From Pezizomycotina sp. ARF18 (lineage: Eukaryota > Ascomycota): DNA of 64,000 nucleotides. The position numbers were made by a program, and so were the translations under genes. Within the stretch, counting starts at the first letter, position 1; every line of letters begins with the position of its first letter. Positions 1-12,743 of the stretch are shown here, one piece after another. The stretch lies in contig AZLU01000184.1 of the NCBI GenBank assembly GCA_002224055.1, positions 1 to 64,000 of the forward strand, read 5' to 3'. The notes below the pieces were generated by a model, which did no database searches, had not been told where the DNA came from, and was given only the letters and a program-made list of their open reading frames with translations.

Positions 1-1669
1 GCCGAGTCGAAATGACCCAAGTATAGTTTCCCGAAAATATAGTACAGTTGTCCAAAAACAAGTCTTTCACTCTATACTTATCTAATATTACGCATTAGAA
101 TCTGTACTAAGACGTTTCAATGAAGAACAGGAGAAGTATGCTTACTCCTGATAGCCAGCCCCGTACTTCAAACGTCCTCCACTGCATATGCTTCTGTCGT
201 CGATGATGGTTCCAAGTGGCTGGTATTTCCGTCGGAATTTTCGAGCGGTATACGCATCTGGGATACTCCCTTGTGAGGGCAAAAATCGCAGGCATTAATA
301 ATGTCGGATCGCGTCCTGTGGCCTACTTTGATTTTCTTCCGCGTTGCTTTTGGTTATCCGCTATATTGGTTCTCGGGGTACTCCTAGTCTGCTTGTTAAC
401 TTGGCGAGGCTCGATTCTGGTTGGATTCATCATAACAGTGTTTCGAATCGAATTCCCAGTTGTGTTCAGCATATGAAGACTTCTGGAGGGACTGTTTTCA
501 GCGGCAGTTTTTATCCTCAGGCCCTCCTGGGGGACATATAGCGTAAGTTTGGAGTTTCGAATACCCTAGACTAGCCGTTGTTACGAAAGATGTCGTTCCA
601 TAGGGAAACTGGATGACTCTAGGAAGCATGAGGTATAATATCTCGCCCAACGCTTTTAGATAGGGACCACTCAAAATGCTATAAGTTTCAGGGGGAGCGG
701 ACTCTACGATATTCTTCACAGCATGTTTCTAGGGTTCGTAGTTTCTATCGCGAGGGTTGTTTTCATTACTTTTGTTTCACAGGTAAATATCAACTGTGAG
801 ATTGAAAATACTCTGAGAAAACGATATACCGATCTGGTATCAAATTATGACTGGTGTTTGCCAGTGGATCTGATACTGATACTGGTATTTACTTCAACGA
901 GTACAAACTTGAACAAACACAATTCATGAGCTTAAGTAGCCGGAAAGAAAACAGGGTATTCTAGCAAATTCGACCCTCGGGCTACAGCTACCACATTAAG
1001 AAATACTCCAGATTTCGGAGTACATCTGCATTTCTTTTTCTCAGTGAAGCCAAAGTAAAAGAAAATCTCATTTAGAAGTCCAGAAGAACTATCACCACCT
1101 ATGAGCGCGAGAATAATAGCGATATCTAGAGGATCATATGTACCCTTTACATAGATACCCAATGTGTGGCGCCAACCGCGATTTTCTGATCGTACTCTGG
1201 CGTCCGTTATCAGATGAGTCTACCGGGCGGAATTGTCGACCTGGCAGGTAACTCGAAAGGGAAAGACTTACTGTAGTTATGAGAAGGGATCGTCCTTGTG
1301 GAGGCACTTGGGAAGAACTGACAGAGCATGAAGAGAAAATGTTAGTTAATCAATAGGTAAAGGCGATTGCTTTCAAGTCTCGATACATCAGAGAGGAGAC
1401 CTTTATTAATCTTTTGCAGAATACCTCTTAACTATACTCCGTTATATTTTAATAGTATAGACATTATTTATATTTGGGCATGTCTTTCTGAATGCTTCAA
1501 GAATTCAAAATTAATGGAACTTGATTCTACTCCGGAATGATGCTACAAACTTAAACAAGATTTCTAAATACAAAATAATACAACACGATGTTAACAACAA
1601 TAACCTATATATAAATCAAATCCCTCATGGCATATATGTTCTATATATATATACAAGGGTCGAAATCCC
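1..1669. other. No recognisable gene
   Basis: Short open stretches of up to about 86 codons occur on both strands (for example 216-476 plus and 932-1162 minus). None shows a motif I recognise and none links across frames into a longer protein. The composition is mixed and no repeat stands out. Confidence 0.5.
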
Positions 1670-4600
1670 CTATTCAAGCTTGTTTCTCATCTCTTGCTTA
1701 GCCTGTTCAACCATGTCTCTCACGAGATCTTCACCTCCAGTCTCCCACATGAGAGCCCTAAATACGCTCCTCTCGTCTCCAACAGTTGTAACGGACTGCC
1801 ATCTTCTTCAATTTACCGTCTTTCATAACGAGTCCTATCCATCCCTATCAGCGCGGTTATTCTGTGCGCGACGCAAAGCACCGTAGTACCCCGAAAGTGC
1901 TCTTGATCGCTTTACTAATAATCTTTCTCAGACTCGACATCAACGTTCGCAGTTGCTTCATCAACCACAAGGACTTTTGGCTTCCGTAACAAGCACGGGC
2001 GACACAGACCAGCTGTTTCTGCCCTGCGGAGACGTTAGAGCCGCCGGACTCTATGCGTCCATCGAGACCCTTGCGTTTGCTCGCGAGCGATGTTTCCGTG
2101 AAGGAACGCAGATTACACGCGTCCAGCGCGGCCCATAGGCTCGCATCGTCGCCCCCGAAAGATTTCTTCGGGTCAAGGTTCTGCCTTAGCGTCCCTTCAA
2201 AAAGAACGGGTTCCTGGGGAAGCACTCCAACCGCGTCCCGTACGCGTTGTAGTGGAACGCGTGCAACATCCGCGCCGGACAACTCGACGCTACCCGACGA
2301 CGCGTCGACTAATCTGGACAGCGTAGAAACGAGCGTAGACTTCCCGACCCCGTTCGCCCGACAATGCCGACGGTTGTCCTGACGGTATGTTATAGTGAGA
2401 TATCTAAAGCCGTTCCTCTCTTGTTCTGTACCGCAGCGTCAACTTATCGAAGCCGACGCTACCGTCCATCGGCCACGGCGCCGGAAGGGGTATAGGTTGA
2501 CATTATTAACCGTATCAGTTTCCGTAGGTATCTCTGTGGCGTAGTGTTTCAGCCTCTCAACGGAGTTCATCTCAACTTCCAAAGAAATCAAACTCCACAG
2601 AAGCAGGTACGCGTTATTTGACAGCGTACTGCTGTGCTCAACGCTAAACCAGCGCGAACGTGATCGAGCCAGCCGAAAGAACGCAGCGCCCCGGCAAAAA
2701 GTACCAGAAATGCCGTGAGACATTCCGCACGGAAGGTCACCCACGTATCCAGCGAATGTTTTGCGATGGACGCGCTCATGTGGCGATCTAGTAGCCGCGA
2801 GTGTTTGCGCATGAACCGACCCTCGGCATGGTATGCTTTCAACGTGCCCGTTCCCGCGGCCTGTAAAGTCTCGCTGACGGTCGCAATAACGGGCGATGCG
2901 AGGAGATTGGTTACACGTCGCAGCTCCCGGGCGGAAACACGGAAAAAGACTGCAGCCAGTAACTCGCAAGCAGAAGTGGGAGCACAAACGCTATCAAAAA
3001 CGGCGCAGTAACCATAATAATAAGCAAGGATGCCGCAAGTGAGCCTGCAGCGACAAACAAGCCGTCAACGGCATTCATGAGCCGTGCATCTATCGCTTCT
3101 ATTCCGATGAAAACGGTTGAGGATGCGCCCGATGGGCTGCGCTCGAAATACCATAAGTAGCCGGAAGAGGTTCGAGACTACCTTACTGTGGATGTCAAGG
3201 CTTGCTTTCAGGCTTCCGCGGACAAGGACTATGCCCAACCCCGCTAGAGCAGTGATTGCAGCACCATGAGGCCTGTGTAAGCACTAATGTAGCCGACTGC
3301 GCTATTGAAAGCTGTCCTTAAGCCACCATACTAGCCAGTAAGCCGACACGGCTCTGATCGCGGTGAGGAGCACGAATGTAACAGCAACTGAAATCATGAG
3401 AACAGACCACCAGCGTGTTTACCGAGAACAGGTAGATTTCTGAGTCAACGCTACCTGATGCTCTCTCCTCTTCCTCTGTCATAGCGGCGACCGGGGCAGA
3501 GGCTGCGGGTTCTGCCCGTTGGGATCTTCGAGGAGATCGATTCGTCCGGGCCATCATCTTCGCGTAATCGTAGCGCCGATCGGGTGAAGATGCATGAACG
3601 AGCGTGCATAATCTGATGTGCTGCGCAGGATATCATCTGCGGTTCCTCTTCTACCAGCTTCCGTCCTTGATGACGACGATGTAATCCGCGTGCCGAAGAA
3701 ATGAGGTATATGGTCGCAAGCACGACTGTTCTATCTTTGCCTGTAGCTAGCTTCCGAACACATCCATGAAACAGCTTCTTAGAGACCCTCGCGTCAACCG
3801 CAGCCAGGCAGTCGTCGAAAAGCATCAGGTTGGAGTCGCTGTAAACGGCTCGAGCCAGCGAAACCGTGCTTTCTGCCCGCCACTGAGATTGCGCCTTTTC
3901 ACCAACTGCTGCGTCATCTCCGCCAGGGAGCAGCCTGATGTCTTCCTCGAGACAGCACATCCTGATGACTGCTCTGTATCTCTCTCATCGTCACGAGACG
4001 TAAACACGATGTTCTCGCGTACGGTTCCGCAGAACAGAAACGGCTCCTGTGCCGAGATCGCGACCGATCGAGGGTAGCGACAGGTTGGGTCTTTTTAAGA
4101 GAACAAGTAAGCCTAATATGGTGTTTAGAAGGCTTGATTTACCGCTGCCGACCGCACCGACGACCACGGTCAGCTTACCGCGTGGATGCGAAGTTCATCG
4201 ATGTCCAGCTCGAAGGAGTCGTGCCTGGATAGACGAACTTGCCGTCGAGCATTACAGCACACTTGTGGCTCTCGCTGAGGTCTACGCCTTCGTCAGAGTC
4301 GGAGTCCGACGCAGACGGGAGGTACTTCTCGTCGACGTTCACGCTGCCTGCGTTGCTCTGATCGACGTCCTCCTCTGCAGTAAGAAGGTCCAGAACCCGC
4401 TCACGCACGCCCGACCGAGAAATGCCGAGTAATCGATATCGATAGCTTGCTCGCGGGCTCGTAAGTCATATTGAACAGCGTCAGAGCGGGGAAAACTACG
4501 TCAACCCTCAAGTGTTTCCCGAGCCCCAGTAAACCGCGAACGCTGACGCCGCAGCCAAACCCGGTATCATCTGGTTCACCGATGTGAAAAAGCAGAACGT

Positions 4601-5637
4601 AAGCTTTAACCACTTGCCCAGGAAAGCTAGCTGCTTCCTTCGCACGTGTCTTATTTTCTTCAAAAAATATTCTTCGAAAGATTGCATTTTATTCCTTTAA
4701 CGCCGTAGAGAAACTCGCGGAGGTGCTTGAGCCGGTCGTCGTTCAATCGCAGATAACCGCCTACGCTTTCGCGCGTTGAGTCGTTTCCCAGACTGGGAAA
4801 TAAACAAGAACGCCATCGCGATGAATCCGGAGATACATGGAAGCCATCCGACAATGGAAATGAGCTGCGCGAAGATCACGAGCATCTGCAGCGGCGAGCT
4901 CCAGACGTCGTGCGCTTTCACAAAGTAGTTTCCCAGGAAGGACACGTCATTCGTGCTCACGCTGATAACTTTGCTGGCGGGGTAGTCCTTTCGCGCGTTC
5001 GGGCTGAGCTTCAACGATTTTTCAAAGATCGCAGACTGCAAGAGTACCGAGATCCGATCGGATTGGATTCGGCAGACCTGATCTTTTGCGCGACCGAAGA
5101 CGGCTGCGAGCAGGGAAACGACGAACAGCGCTACGGTGAGGTAAAACGGTGGCTCCGTATTTTCTTCTCGAGTACCAGTCGAAGGATTTCTGGTGCGCTT
5201 AATTGGCATGCGATCGCGAGTAGATTGAATAATCCGCCAAGTAGTAATAAACCACAACTTGCGATTGGCATATGAAACCAAACAAAGAACGTCTGAAAAG
5301 CGGTTTTGCGTATTCTTTCATAAACGCTGTATTCTGAGCGAAATGAGGAAGATCGCGGCTTTCGTCGAAGTGGTCGGAGCGCTTGACGGACTGGATAGTG
5401 GCGTAGCCACGATGCGTCGGCGAGAATAGGTACGTAGATGAGGGCTGCGACCGGGGCCTAGCTCGTTGCGCTGAAGCTCCAGAGATGACGAAGAGGATGC
5501 GCGCCGTTGCGTGGCCAACAGCTCCACCGACTCGGGCTGCTCGAGGTCTTGACCTTCTGGTGTGGCGAGTCCGGAGTCTGCGTTCGTACACGCTTGTACT
5601 TTGTCGCCCGACCGAGGAGACGCTTTAGGGTATCCAT
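1670..5637 (-). CDS. ABC-C (MRP-type) full ABC transporter
   Basis: A plasma- or vacuolar-membrane exporter with two membrane domains and two nucleotide-binding domains, about 1320 residues over the span, the usual size for ABC-C proteins lacking an N-terminal TMD0. Reading on the minus strand: first membrane domain (about 5250-4400) with helices such as FYLTVALFVVSLLAAVF; an acidic Ser/Asp linker (about 4330-4270); NBD1 with Walker A GAVGSGKSS (about 4140-4170), signature LSGGQKAR (about 3880) and Walker B LMLFDD (about 3820). The linker ERASGSVDSEIYLF (about 3450) precedes membrane domain 2, as in ABC-C proteins. NBD2 has LSGADVARVPLQRVRD (about 2260), signature VSAGQKQL (about 2010) and H-loop CVAHRIT (about 1860). 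The reading frame changes repeatedly, roughly fifteen times. Its place at the edge of the NRPS locus suggests export of the peptide or self-protection; that is inference. Start and stop are the outermost plausible ones. Confidence 0.85.
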
Positions 5638-7725
5638 TCTAGGATGTCTATTGCTAGGAGATGCGCGCGAGTCTACAATATGGAGAATAAAACGAGTAAG
5701 TTTGACGTTAACCGAGTGTATGATGCTATTGCTGGATCTTCACAATCGCTTGGTACCTGGAAGTGAAACTGACAACGTGAGATACAAAACGAATGAAGGA
5801 GAAGCAAGTGGACAAATTTCAATAGCAATCATGAAGACAGGGGAAAATAGAGAGAACAAGAATGAATGAAGGATCTAGGACTGTGACTCGAAGAAAAGCA
5901 GGGACGGAATATCGCGGCAGTGTTATCCCGTCATCATGCAATCCCATGTCTGTCCCTGGTAGCTCAATACCTTCTTCTAATCACGCACCTAGGTTCAACA
6001 GTGTCATTTCATAACCATACCTAATTGCCATTTTAAACGTCTTGCCGAGGTAGCATCGAATACAGGCGCTATTTCGCCGACAATTACTACCCAGCATATA
6101 CTAGTACCATAGGTTGAAGGCAAATGGAAGGCTGTTAGGCTACGTTACCCTGGTCGAAGGCTGGTGGATACACGGATTGCAGGCATTATCATCGCAGTTT
6201 TTCTGCTTATATTGCCGACATGCGTAATGATGCCTGCCAATTTTCGCCACTACTGAAACCGTTCTTAAGAAAAACAGAGCGCATCGTTTTTGTGATTTCT
6301 GTTTCATTTCGTCATTTCTTTCTGGAACATCACAAATGGCGCCTTTAGAATGGCAGATAGCTCCTTCTATTATATTCTGCTTACATGTTATACATCGGCA
6401 TTGATTTGTGTACATCTGCATTCTCATGGCAAACAGGGATTGTCACTGACAGGAGGGTTTGCTAAGGGGACCAAGCGCAGGGCCGAGGAAGGATCCTACA
6501 AATCATAGTATGGTATGATTCGAGACTAAATCCGATATATCACCCAGGTTCATAGCGATAAGGACACCAAATTGTTCAGAAGAATCAGAACCACTCAACC
6601 CTTATATTCGGATTTGGGCGGTTGAACTTCTGAATTCTTAGTTCCTGTCTCGACAAAACGTCTGAAATTAAGCTTACTAACGATCAAACCCGCCGAGGCA
6701 ACGAAAATTGTGTAGCGACTGCCTAGCCGATCATCCCATCTTGGGTTACAATTACCGACCTTCCCCCGACTGGCACAACGGCCCTCCCTTGGCTTTGGAA
6801 GGCTCGCTAAGCGCCGGCTAGAATTCCTCCCTTTGCCTCTTGGCTTACTCTCCGAGTTCTTTGCTTTTTCTGCGGTGAAACTAGCAGGTTTTGGAGAACT
6901 TGATAAATGTTAGAATACCACAGTACCTAAGATGTACATCTACATGTCACATCTCAAATTATACAACATCCTAGACCGGAATAATTTTCGGCCTTCCTAT
7001 TCTAATATCCCTGTAGAACGAAGAGTTGTGCGAAAGAGGGGACGGACCCTTGCTTGTTGTGCTCGTGGCCATCCGTTATATTATTATATATTGTCATATA
7101 GACTCTCTACTGCCTAGCCGTTTCGGTTTCACCCTTTGCTTTTCACGATCAGAAAAGAAACGACCAGAAAGCTCCTTCTACTAGGAGCCTCCCTTGATAT
7201 ACAAAGCCTAAACTGAGAACGCGGATGAGAAGGCGATTCCAGGGAACAGAAGGTAAGAATTTTAATGATACCATAATTAAGGCTGAGCTCGAAATGAGCC
7301 CCTGATGAAACTATAGCTCAAGGGAAGCTAGCTAAGCTGCCAGCGGAGATCGTAATTGGCAACAACGTGTCCTTTTCAGTCTAGCTTTGCTCATAGTAGG
7401 CTCGAGCTATCGTCTCATGGTCTCGGTTGGACTTCATCTGCCCTCCAATAATTTACCCTTCTGGCTTTCCATCCACGGCTTGACGAGATCATCAAAGTTA
7501 GTACCTGTAAGCACCTGAGTAGTCTTACTAATAGTATCTATGATTAGTGCTAAACAATTGCTCAACCTCGTATTTTCATTCTAAATATTTTCTTCGTTGT
7601 TCGACTCGTTGACTCGATACAACAGTCGTACTTGTTCACCTAACCAATTCAACAACGCTCTCTTTGAAAGCTCGTAATACGTAGATTCTCTACAACCTAA
7701 ACAAATCCCCAGGAACACGGAAACA
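5638..7725. other. Intergenic region, no gene seen
   Basis: About 2.1 kb between divergently transcribed transporter and kinase genes. It contains only short unsupported open stretches (for example 6140-6427 minus). I saw no tRNA, rRNA or repeat array. It must contain the promoters of both flanking genes, but I could not pin down elements. Confidence 0.4.
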
Positions 7726-8882
7726 ATGGGCGAACCGTCATCCTATCTCCCCCTCCTATCGCCGACGAGACCATTGTCTCCCTCCTCGAGTCCGTCGGCC
7801 TCCAGCGCCGACTTCAATCTCGCGCCCAAGGTCACCGCCCAGTACCATTCCATCTATATCCTCTCATTCGCCTACAATGTTCCAGGAACAGACACAAGCT
7901 CCCTCGTCCTCCGCGTCGCAGGGCGACATCTGCCCAAGATCAAGACGGAGAACGAGTCCGCCGTCATCACCTGGATCGCGCGAAACCTCCCCTCTGTCCC
8001 CGTCCGACGGTGGTCAGACACGACTGCACCCCGAATAATCCCTCGGTTCGAGTACGAGCTCATGGTGAAAGCGCCCGGCGAGACTCTATCAGACGTTTAC
8101 GACTCCCTTTCAAAGGAGGAAAAAGAAGGTATTGTTCACAGATAGTAGATATCCTTATCCAGCTCCGCAGCCACGAGTGGAAGCACGTCGGCGGTCTCAA
8201 GTTCGAAGGCGACGAGATTGTGCCAGGACCTGTCCTCGAGGAAACCTTCTGCAACTCCCCGACGTCGAGAAGTACTGGTGCGACTACGCTTCGCTGTGAG
8301 CGTAGAGAGCTTGAACATTCAAGGCCCTACAATGGTTACGTAGATTACATCGCCGCGCACGTAGAGCGGTACATCTTCGCCATCAACACGCACGAGAGTT
8401 TATCTTTTCTACGTGACGCCGTTCCACGCCTCGAAAAATTCGTCGCAGTGATTAAGTCCAAGGAGCATAAATCCGAGCTCGACAACATTAGACTGTCCTC
8501 GCGCACAAAGACCTCCACTTTGGTAATTTAATGTACGATCGCTCTTCTCAGAAGATCACGGCGGTGTTGGACTGGGAATTCGCGGGCGTCGTGCCTTATA
8601 CCGCTGGGACCCCAGTCGCGCCTTCCTCTGGAACGGTCAGATGACTGAAGCCGCGGCGAAAAGTCAGGAGGAAGACCAGGAACGTTCAGGAAGATTGCGG
8701 AGGAAAAAGGCGCTGGATATTTGCTGGAGGATGCGAAGTATAAGTTTGATTTGCAGGAGCACATGCAGCTTGCACAGAATTTCCTAAGGGCGCTCGTTGA
8801 AGTTTGCCCCAGGGGGCAGAGGAAGGAGCTACAGGAGAAGTGGAAGGCGACGGTTCTGGAACACGTCGCTGCCTTCGAGTAG
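7726..8882 (+). CDS. APH/choline-kinase-fold phosphotransferase
   Basis: A small-molecule kinase-like protein of about 385 residues. The start ATG at 7726 follows a CAAA-type leader. Visible pieces in order: an N-lobe with [19 protein letters not shown] (around 7900-7960, including the lysine region), VRRWSD and [16 protein letters not shown] (about 8050-8100), the catalytic loop [12 protein letters not shown] (about 8500-8535, matching the HxDxxxxN Brenner motif) and the metal-binding LDWEFAG (about 8570-8590). It ends [12 protein letters not shown] at 8882. Fungal genomes carry many such proteins and most have unknown substrates, so the family name does not imply drug resistance. The frame changes about five times across the gene. 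It is divergent from the ABC transporter and convergent with the reductase. A role in the NRPS locus is possible but unsupported by sequence alone. Confidence 0.85.
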
Positions 8883-9247
8883 ATTGTCCATCAGCTTACA
8901 AGAATGTTAGGATATGCGTAGTCTCAACAGGAATTTAGATCGTTCAATCTAATAGAATCTCTCAAAATATAAAATATTTAGCCTCGCAATTGAATTTTAT
9001 GGAGCTGTTATAAAAACGAAAATGTAACTTAAATATCGACGTATGGGCGAGGGAAGGAATATCGAAGTTTCCCTTTCATCATAAGTCTAATCTACATCAC
9101 ATCCGATGGATATTACTATGTGCATTCGAAGGCGCCACAACCGTGACTCTAAAAAGTATGTAATTGTATAATTATGAATACATTACATTTGAAAGATCGC
9201 GATGAGACTGGGAAAAAAAAATCGTTCTTCGCACAACGACGAATCCA
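8883..9247. other. Short intergenic gap
   Basis: AT-rich 365 bp between the convergent kinase and reductase genes, presumably their 3' untranslated regions. Nothing else seen. Confidence 0.4.
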
Positions 9248-10161
9248 CTATTTTCTCCCCATATCTCGGTTTGCTTTTAAGCTTACTGACACCGCGCTCT
9301 TAACGGCGCCTTCCCAGTCCTTCCCTTCTAATTGATCCATCGCCTTTCTTGTACTTCCTCCAGGCACGCAGACATCATCCTTCATCTTTTGCAATGTTCT
9401 CTTTGTGTCTTGCTTTGCCAGCGCTCCGCGCCAATGCAGCTCTGCACCACGACTTCTCTTGCGGCTTCCTCCTCCAAACCATTCTCAACCGCGTTCTTTA
9501 TAAGCAACTCCATAGATAATAGAAGTACGCAGGCGCAGAACCAGCGCACGACGCGACGACGTTGATATCGTCTTCATTGTTCAGGACAACCGTAGACGGA
9601 CTGACGCGCCTGAAAATATCAACTACGACGTCTAGTTGTGACTTTGTAGCGTTATCGGAAAACAAACCCGTCGCTCCTTCTCCAACAGAAAGCGGAGTAT
9701 TCGGCATGCTCCTGACCACCGCTACGCTCTCCGGTAGTGCGCTGGAGAGCGATGCGACGCTGATACCTGGGCAGACCGTGACGATGCATATGTTCTCAGG
9801 CTTGCTCTTCGATAATGGTTCGCGGATCTGTGAGAGGGCGGACCACGTATCTGCCGGCTTTGTGCAGATGAAGACGACGTGAAGCTTGATGAGCATTAGA
9901 CCAGATATCTTGAGAGTCATTAGATAGGGTTACGGTAATGTCGGGGTAGAGCTTCGAAAGCTCGGAGGCGCGCGATTTGCGGCGGGCTGTGACGGATATA
10001 GATGATGGGGAAGGAAGTTTTACGGGCGGAGAAGCGAGGAGGCCATCTATGAACGCGCGCGCGAGGACGCCGCCGCCGATGAATGTGAGTTTTAATGGTA
10101 GCGTAGTGGGAGAGCTGAAGGGCGAGGAGGAGTTGTTCGGAATTTGTGCGTGAATGGTCAT
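9248..10161 (-). CDS. Pyrroline-5-carboxylate reductase family (ProC-like)
   Basis: NAD(P)H-dependent imine reductase of about 300 residues; family members reduce 1-pyrroline-5-carboxylate to proline. The N-terminal Rossmann loop reads LTFIGGGVLARAFIDGL (about 10090-10040), followed by VVFICTKPADT, MPNTPLSVGEGATGLF (about 9710-9665), SGSAPAYFYYL-like text (about 9520) and the C-terminal family signature VCVPGGSTRKAMDQLEGK (about 9375-9325). The end RDMGRK-stop at 9248 fits the family length. The start at 10161 gives a short Ser-rich lead before the Rossmann fold. The frame changes about three times. It could be the only housekeeping copy, or a dedicated enzyme that reduces a (methyl)pyrroline carboxylate for the neighbouring NRPS, as P5C-reductase homologues do in 4-methylproline pathways. 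Its position between the kinase and an oxygenase pointing the same way favours the second, without proving it. Confidence 0.88.
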
Positions 10162-10536
10162 TGTGAAGAGATAAGAGTAATAATTGACGGTAATAGCTAG
10201 ACAGGGTATGGTACAATTTGCGAAGGAACTCTGAGGAGGATTGTATTATGGGCTCAATGCTCTATCTAAATGAGTTTATGTGGACTCTTGATGGCCAAGA
10301 TATACCAGTCTGGGTACAGAAATTTACAGCGACATAAATACTTGAACATGACATGTCGGACTGAGTTTTAGCTGTACCATCTTACTCGAGCACTGAATCA
10401 CTCGTTGCCCTATTGCGAGGGAAAAGTAATATGAGTTCTGTATGGTGCGACGTGCGTTGCGGTCATGCTATGAGTTACGTCGAAATCAAATCAAACTTCT
10501 CGAGTCCGAGCCTGCGGAATTGCAAGGAAAAAAAAC

Positions 10537-10567
<31 letters not shown>

Positions 10568-11770
10568 AACGACATGCCAAAGTATTAAGCCTAAAGCTTA
10601 TAGGATCGGCAGATCTATGCTAAGCTCTTCCCTGCATTTTCTCAGAGTACTCGGGTGATGGTGGTAAGCAAGGGGTCCCTGACTCCCTGTTGCCTTGGAA
10701 GGTACAAGCTTACCTACCTTTACTGACCACTAATTTCGCCCCTTAGTATCGAGACATTCCTTACGATAACCTCTAGTGCTTATCTCTCGCGCATAGTTTT
10801 TCCTGATTACGGATTATTCCATCTTGGATTTCCTGTAGAACTGGGCGGCGTTGAGTATAAAGAAGGTCAGGAAGACATCGGATAATTCTCAAATTTCTGG
10901 AAGGTTGAAACGAACAATAAGTGGACTAATGCCAAAACGCGTCTATTAGCTAATATTAGTATACAACGGAAACTTTCATTTCCCTTTCACGTTCCTCTTC
11001 CTTACGTAGTGACAAGGATGATAATTGTATAATCGTTGCCTTATGTCTTAATCGTGATTGATGATTGCACCATTCACCACGTGCGAAGAATGCCACAAGG
11101 TTCAGGGTTTAGTACCACGTTGAAATCATTGGCAAACCGTTGCCCAGGACTTGGAGATCGGGGATCGGTAGAGCACAATGAGAGCCGCCCGAGCGAATAG
11201 CTGAAACATTTTTCGGATCAACTACTATAAATGATCACAGCGTTGTATTCTTCTGTGCGACTTCTTTGGTTAAGCTAGTCGCGTACTCCAGCGGGGCCTA
11301 ATCGGAGGGGCCATCTCAGGGAATGTTGAGGCGAAACCAGGATATACGCGGAACTTAAGATATGATTTTTTTTTTTTTGTTTTCTTTTCTTTCTTGCTGC
11401 TCCTCGGAACACTAACTCAATAACGAATAAGGTATCGTAGCTGCACCAGGACAAGCGTTATACTGGTGTCTTCTAATGAGGATGAAAGATATCCTATTAT
11501 GATCTATTAAAATTAAATCGCGTCACAAATCGTAGTTCAGTTTCAGGAGAGCTTTAGAATTCAAATTCTAGGCTATATTGAGCCTATGTCAATTTTCAGA
11601 ATCACTTGGCGCCGGAGCTCGATCATGCGAAATCAAAAGTATTATGGTATATTCTAAAGGGTCATAATCATCTCTATGAAATCTACAATACAAATCAAAT
11701 AGCAGCAAATAGCAAAAAAAAAATCTCTACGCCAGATATGCTAAACACTAGTACTCAGGGGTCCTGGGAC
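10162..11770. other. Intergenic region with poly-A tract
   Basis: About 1.6 kb. It contains a run of roughly 36 A at 10529-10565 and a T-rich tract at 11368-11395. The reductase promoter lies at the left end. No gene or RNA recognised. Confidence 0.45.
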
Positions 11771-12743
11771 TTAAGACCAGAAGATCAACTTCGGCCGCTC
11801 GCCCTCCTTCTGGGGTGGCAGGTATCCGATGAAGCTGCTCATGGTCAACCTAGGCCTCCTCCAGCCTTCGCCGTGAACAGGGTGGGTTTCGGGGTCCACG
11901 GAGAAGACTTCATGCATGTTTCTCGTGTTAAAAAAGCCAAGGTCACCTTGGCCTGGGATGATAGTGCAGCTATCGCGACCCTCGACAACGGCTGGGAAGT
12001 AACCGTAGCTGGCAGGGTCGCGGTGGTTCAGGCACTCCTCGTCCACTGCTTGTCGTGTACGATAGTTTTGCCTCCCTTGACGGGGACAAGGTAAAGGTTG
12101 AAAACGGCCTGCTTCGTGATTTGTTCACGATCCAATCTTCCGTGCGAGAGTCATAGGGCGACCAATCGCAGTGAATAGGCGTGGACTCGTTTATGGCCCT
12201 GAAGATACCAGAATAGTATCCTTTCCCTTCGCCTTCATTGGCGACCATGACATCGTATTCCGGTACGAGTTCGGCGATCTGGATATGATCTGTTCAATAC
12301 ATCGACACCGCAGATTTCCTCGACTTCGCCCTTGATGCCCTTCTTGGGGTCTCCATGAATGTGCGAGACTGCCTCAACGGCGCGGAAGTAGTCTTCTTCT
12401 TGTCCGTTTTGGTACGGTCGACGAGGTCTTCTTCAGCCTGCGCTTGAAACTCGAACTGCGCGACGCCAACTTTCTTCAGTACGGGGCCAGTGTTATGAGT
12501 GTAAGGCGTGAGCTTGGAGTAAGAACGTCGTCGAGTTTCTGGGAGACATCCGGGTGAGGTATTGGGGTTCCCGGATGACTGCAATCTTGTTGTCAAGGAT
12601 GTCCAGGAAGCTCTCGCGGTCAGGCGGAGAGGAGTGTTGGTTTTCCAGGTGCTGTTGTAACCCAACTTGTTGACCGACTTGGTTACGGGCACAGCGGCGG
12701 TTTCAGCAGCAGGCTGAACGATGAGAGCGGACGGCGGAGACAT
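11771..12743 (-). CDS. Fe(II)/2-oxoglutarate-dependent oxygenase
   Basis: A non-haem iron oxygenase of about 320 residues. The jelly-roll metal triad is visible: HxD in INESTPIHCDWSPYD (about 12165-12205), the distal His in FFNTRNMHEVF (about 11910) and the 2-oxoglutarate-binding Arg followed by Ser in RPRLTMSSFIGYLP (about 11830). Between them lie ECLNHRDPASYGYFP and GRDSCTIIPGQGDLGF. The N-terminal part (12743-12250) contains LDNKIAVIREPQ and a Pro/Ala-rich start. The frame changes about six times. Enzymes of this superfamily hydroxylate free amino acids or peptide side chains in fungal NRPS pathways. It shares strand with the P5C-reductase-like gene and is divergent from the NRPS, so hydroxylation of a building block or of the finished peptide is the natural guess. 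The substrate cannot be read from the sequence. Confidence 0.8.

Noticed and set aside
932-1162. DPLDIAIILALIGG as a HET-domain (DPRDKIYALLGL-like) fragment
   Set aside because: The resemblance is limited to a few residues and no other HET motif is present on either side.
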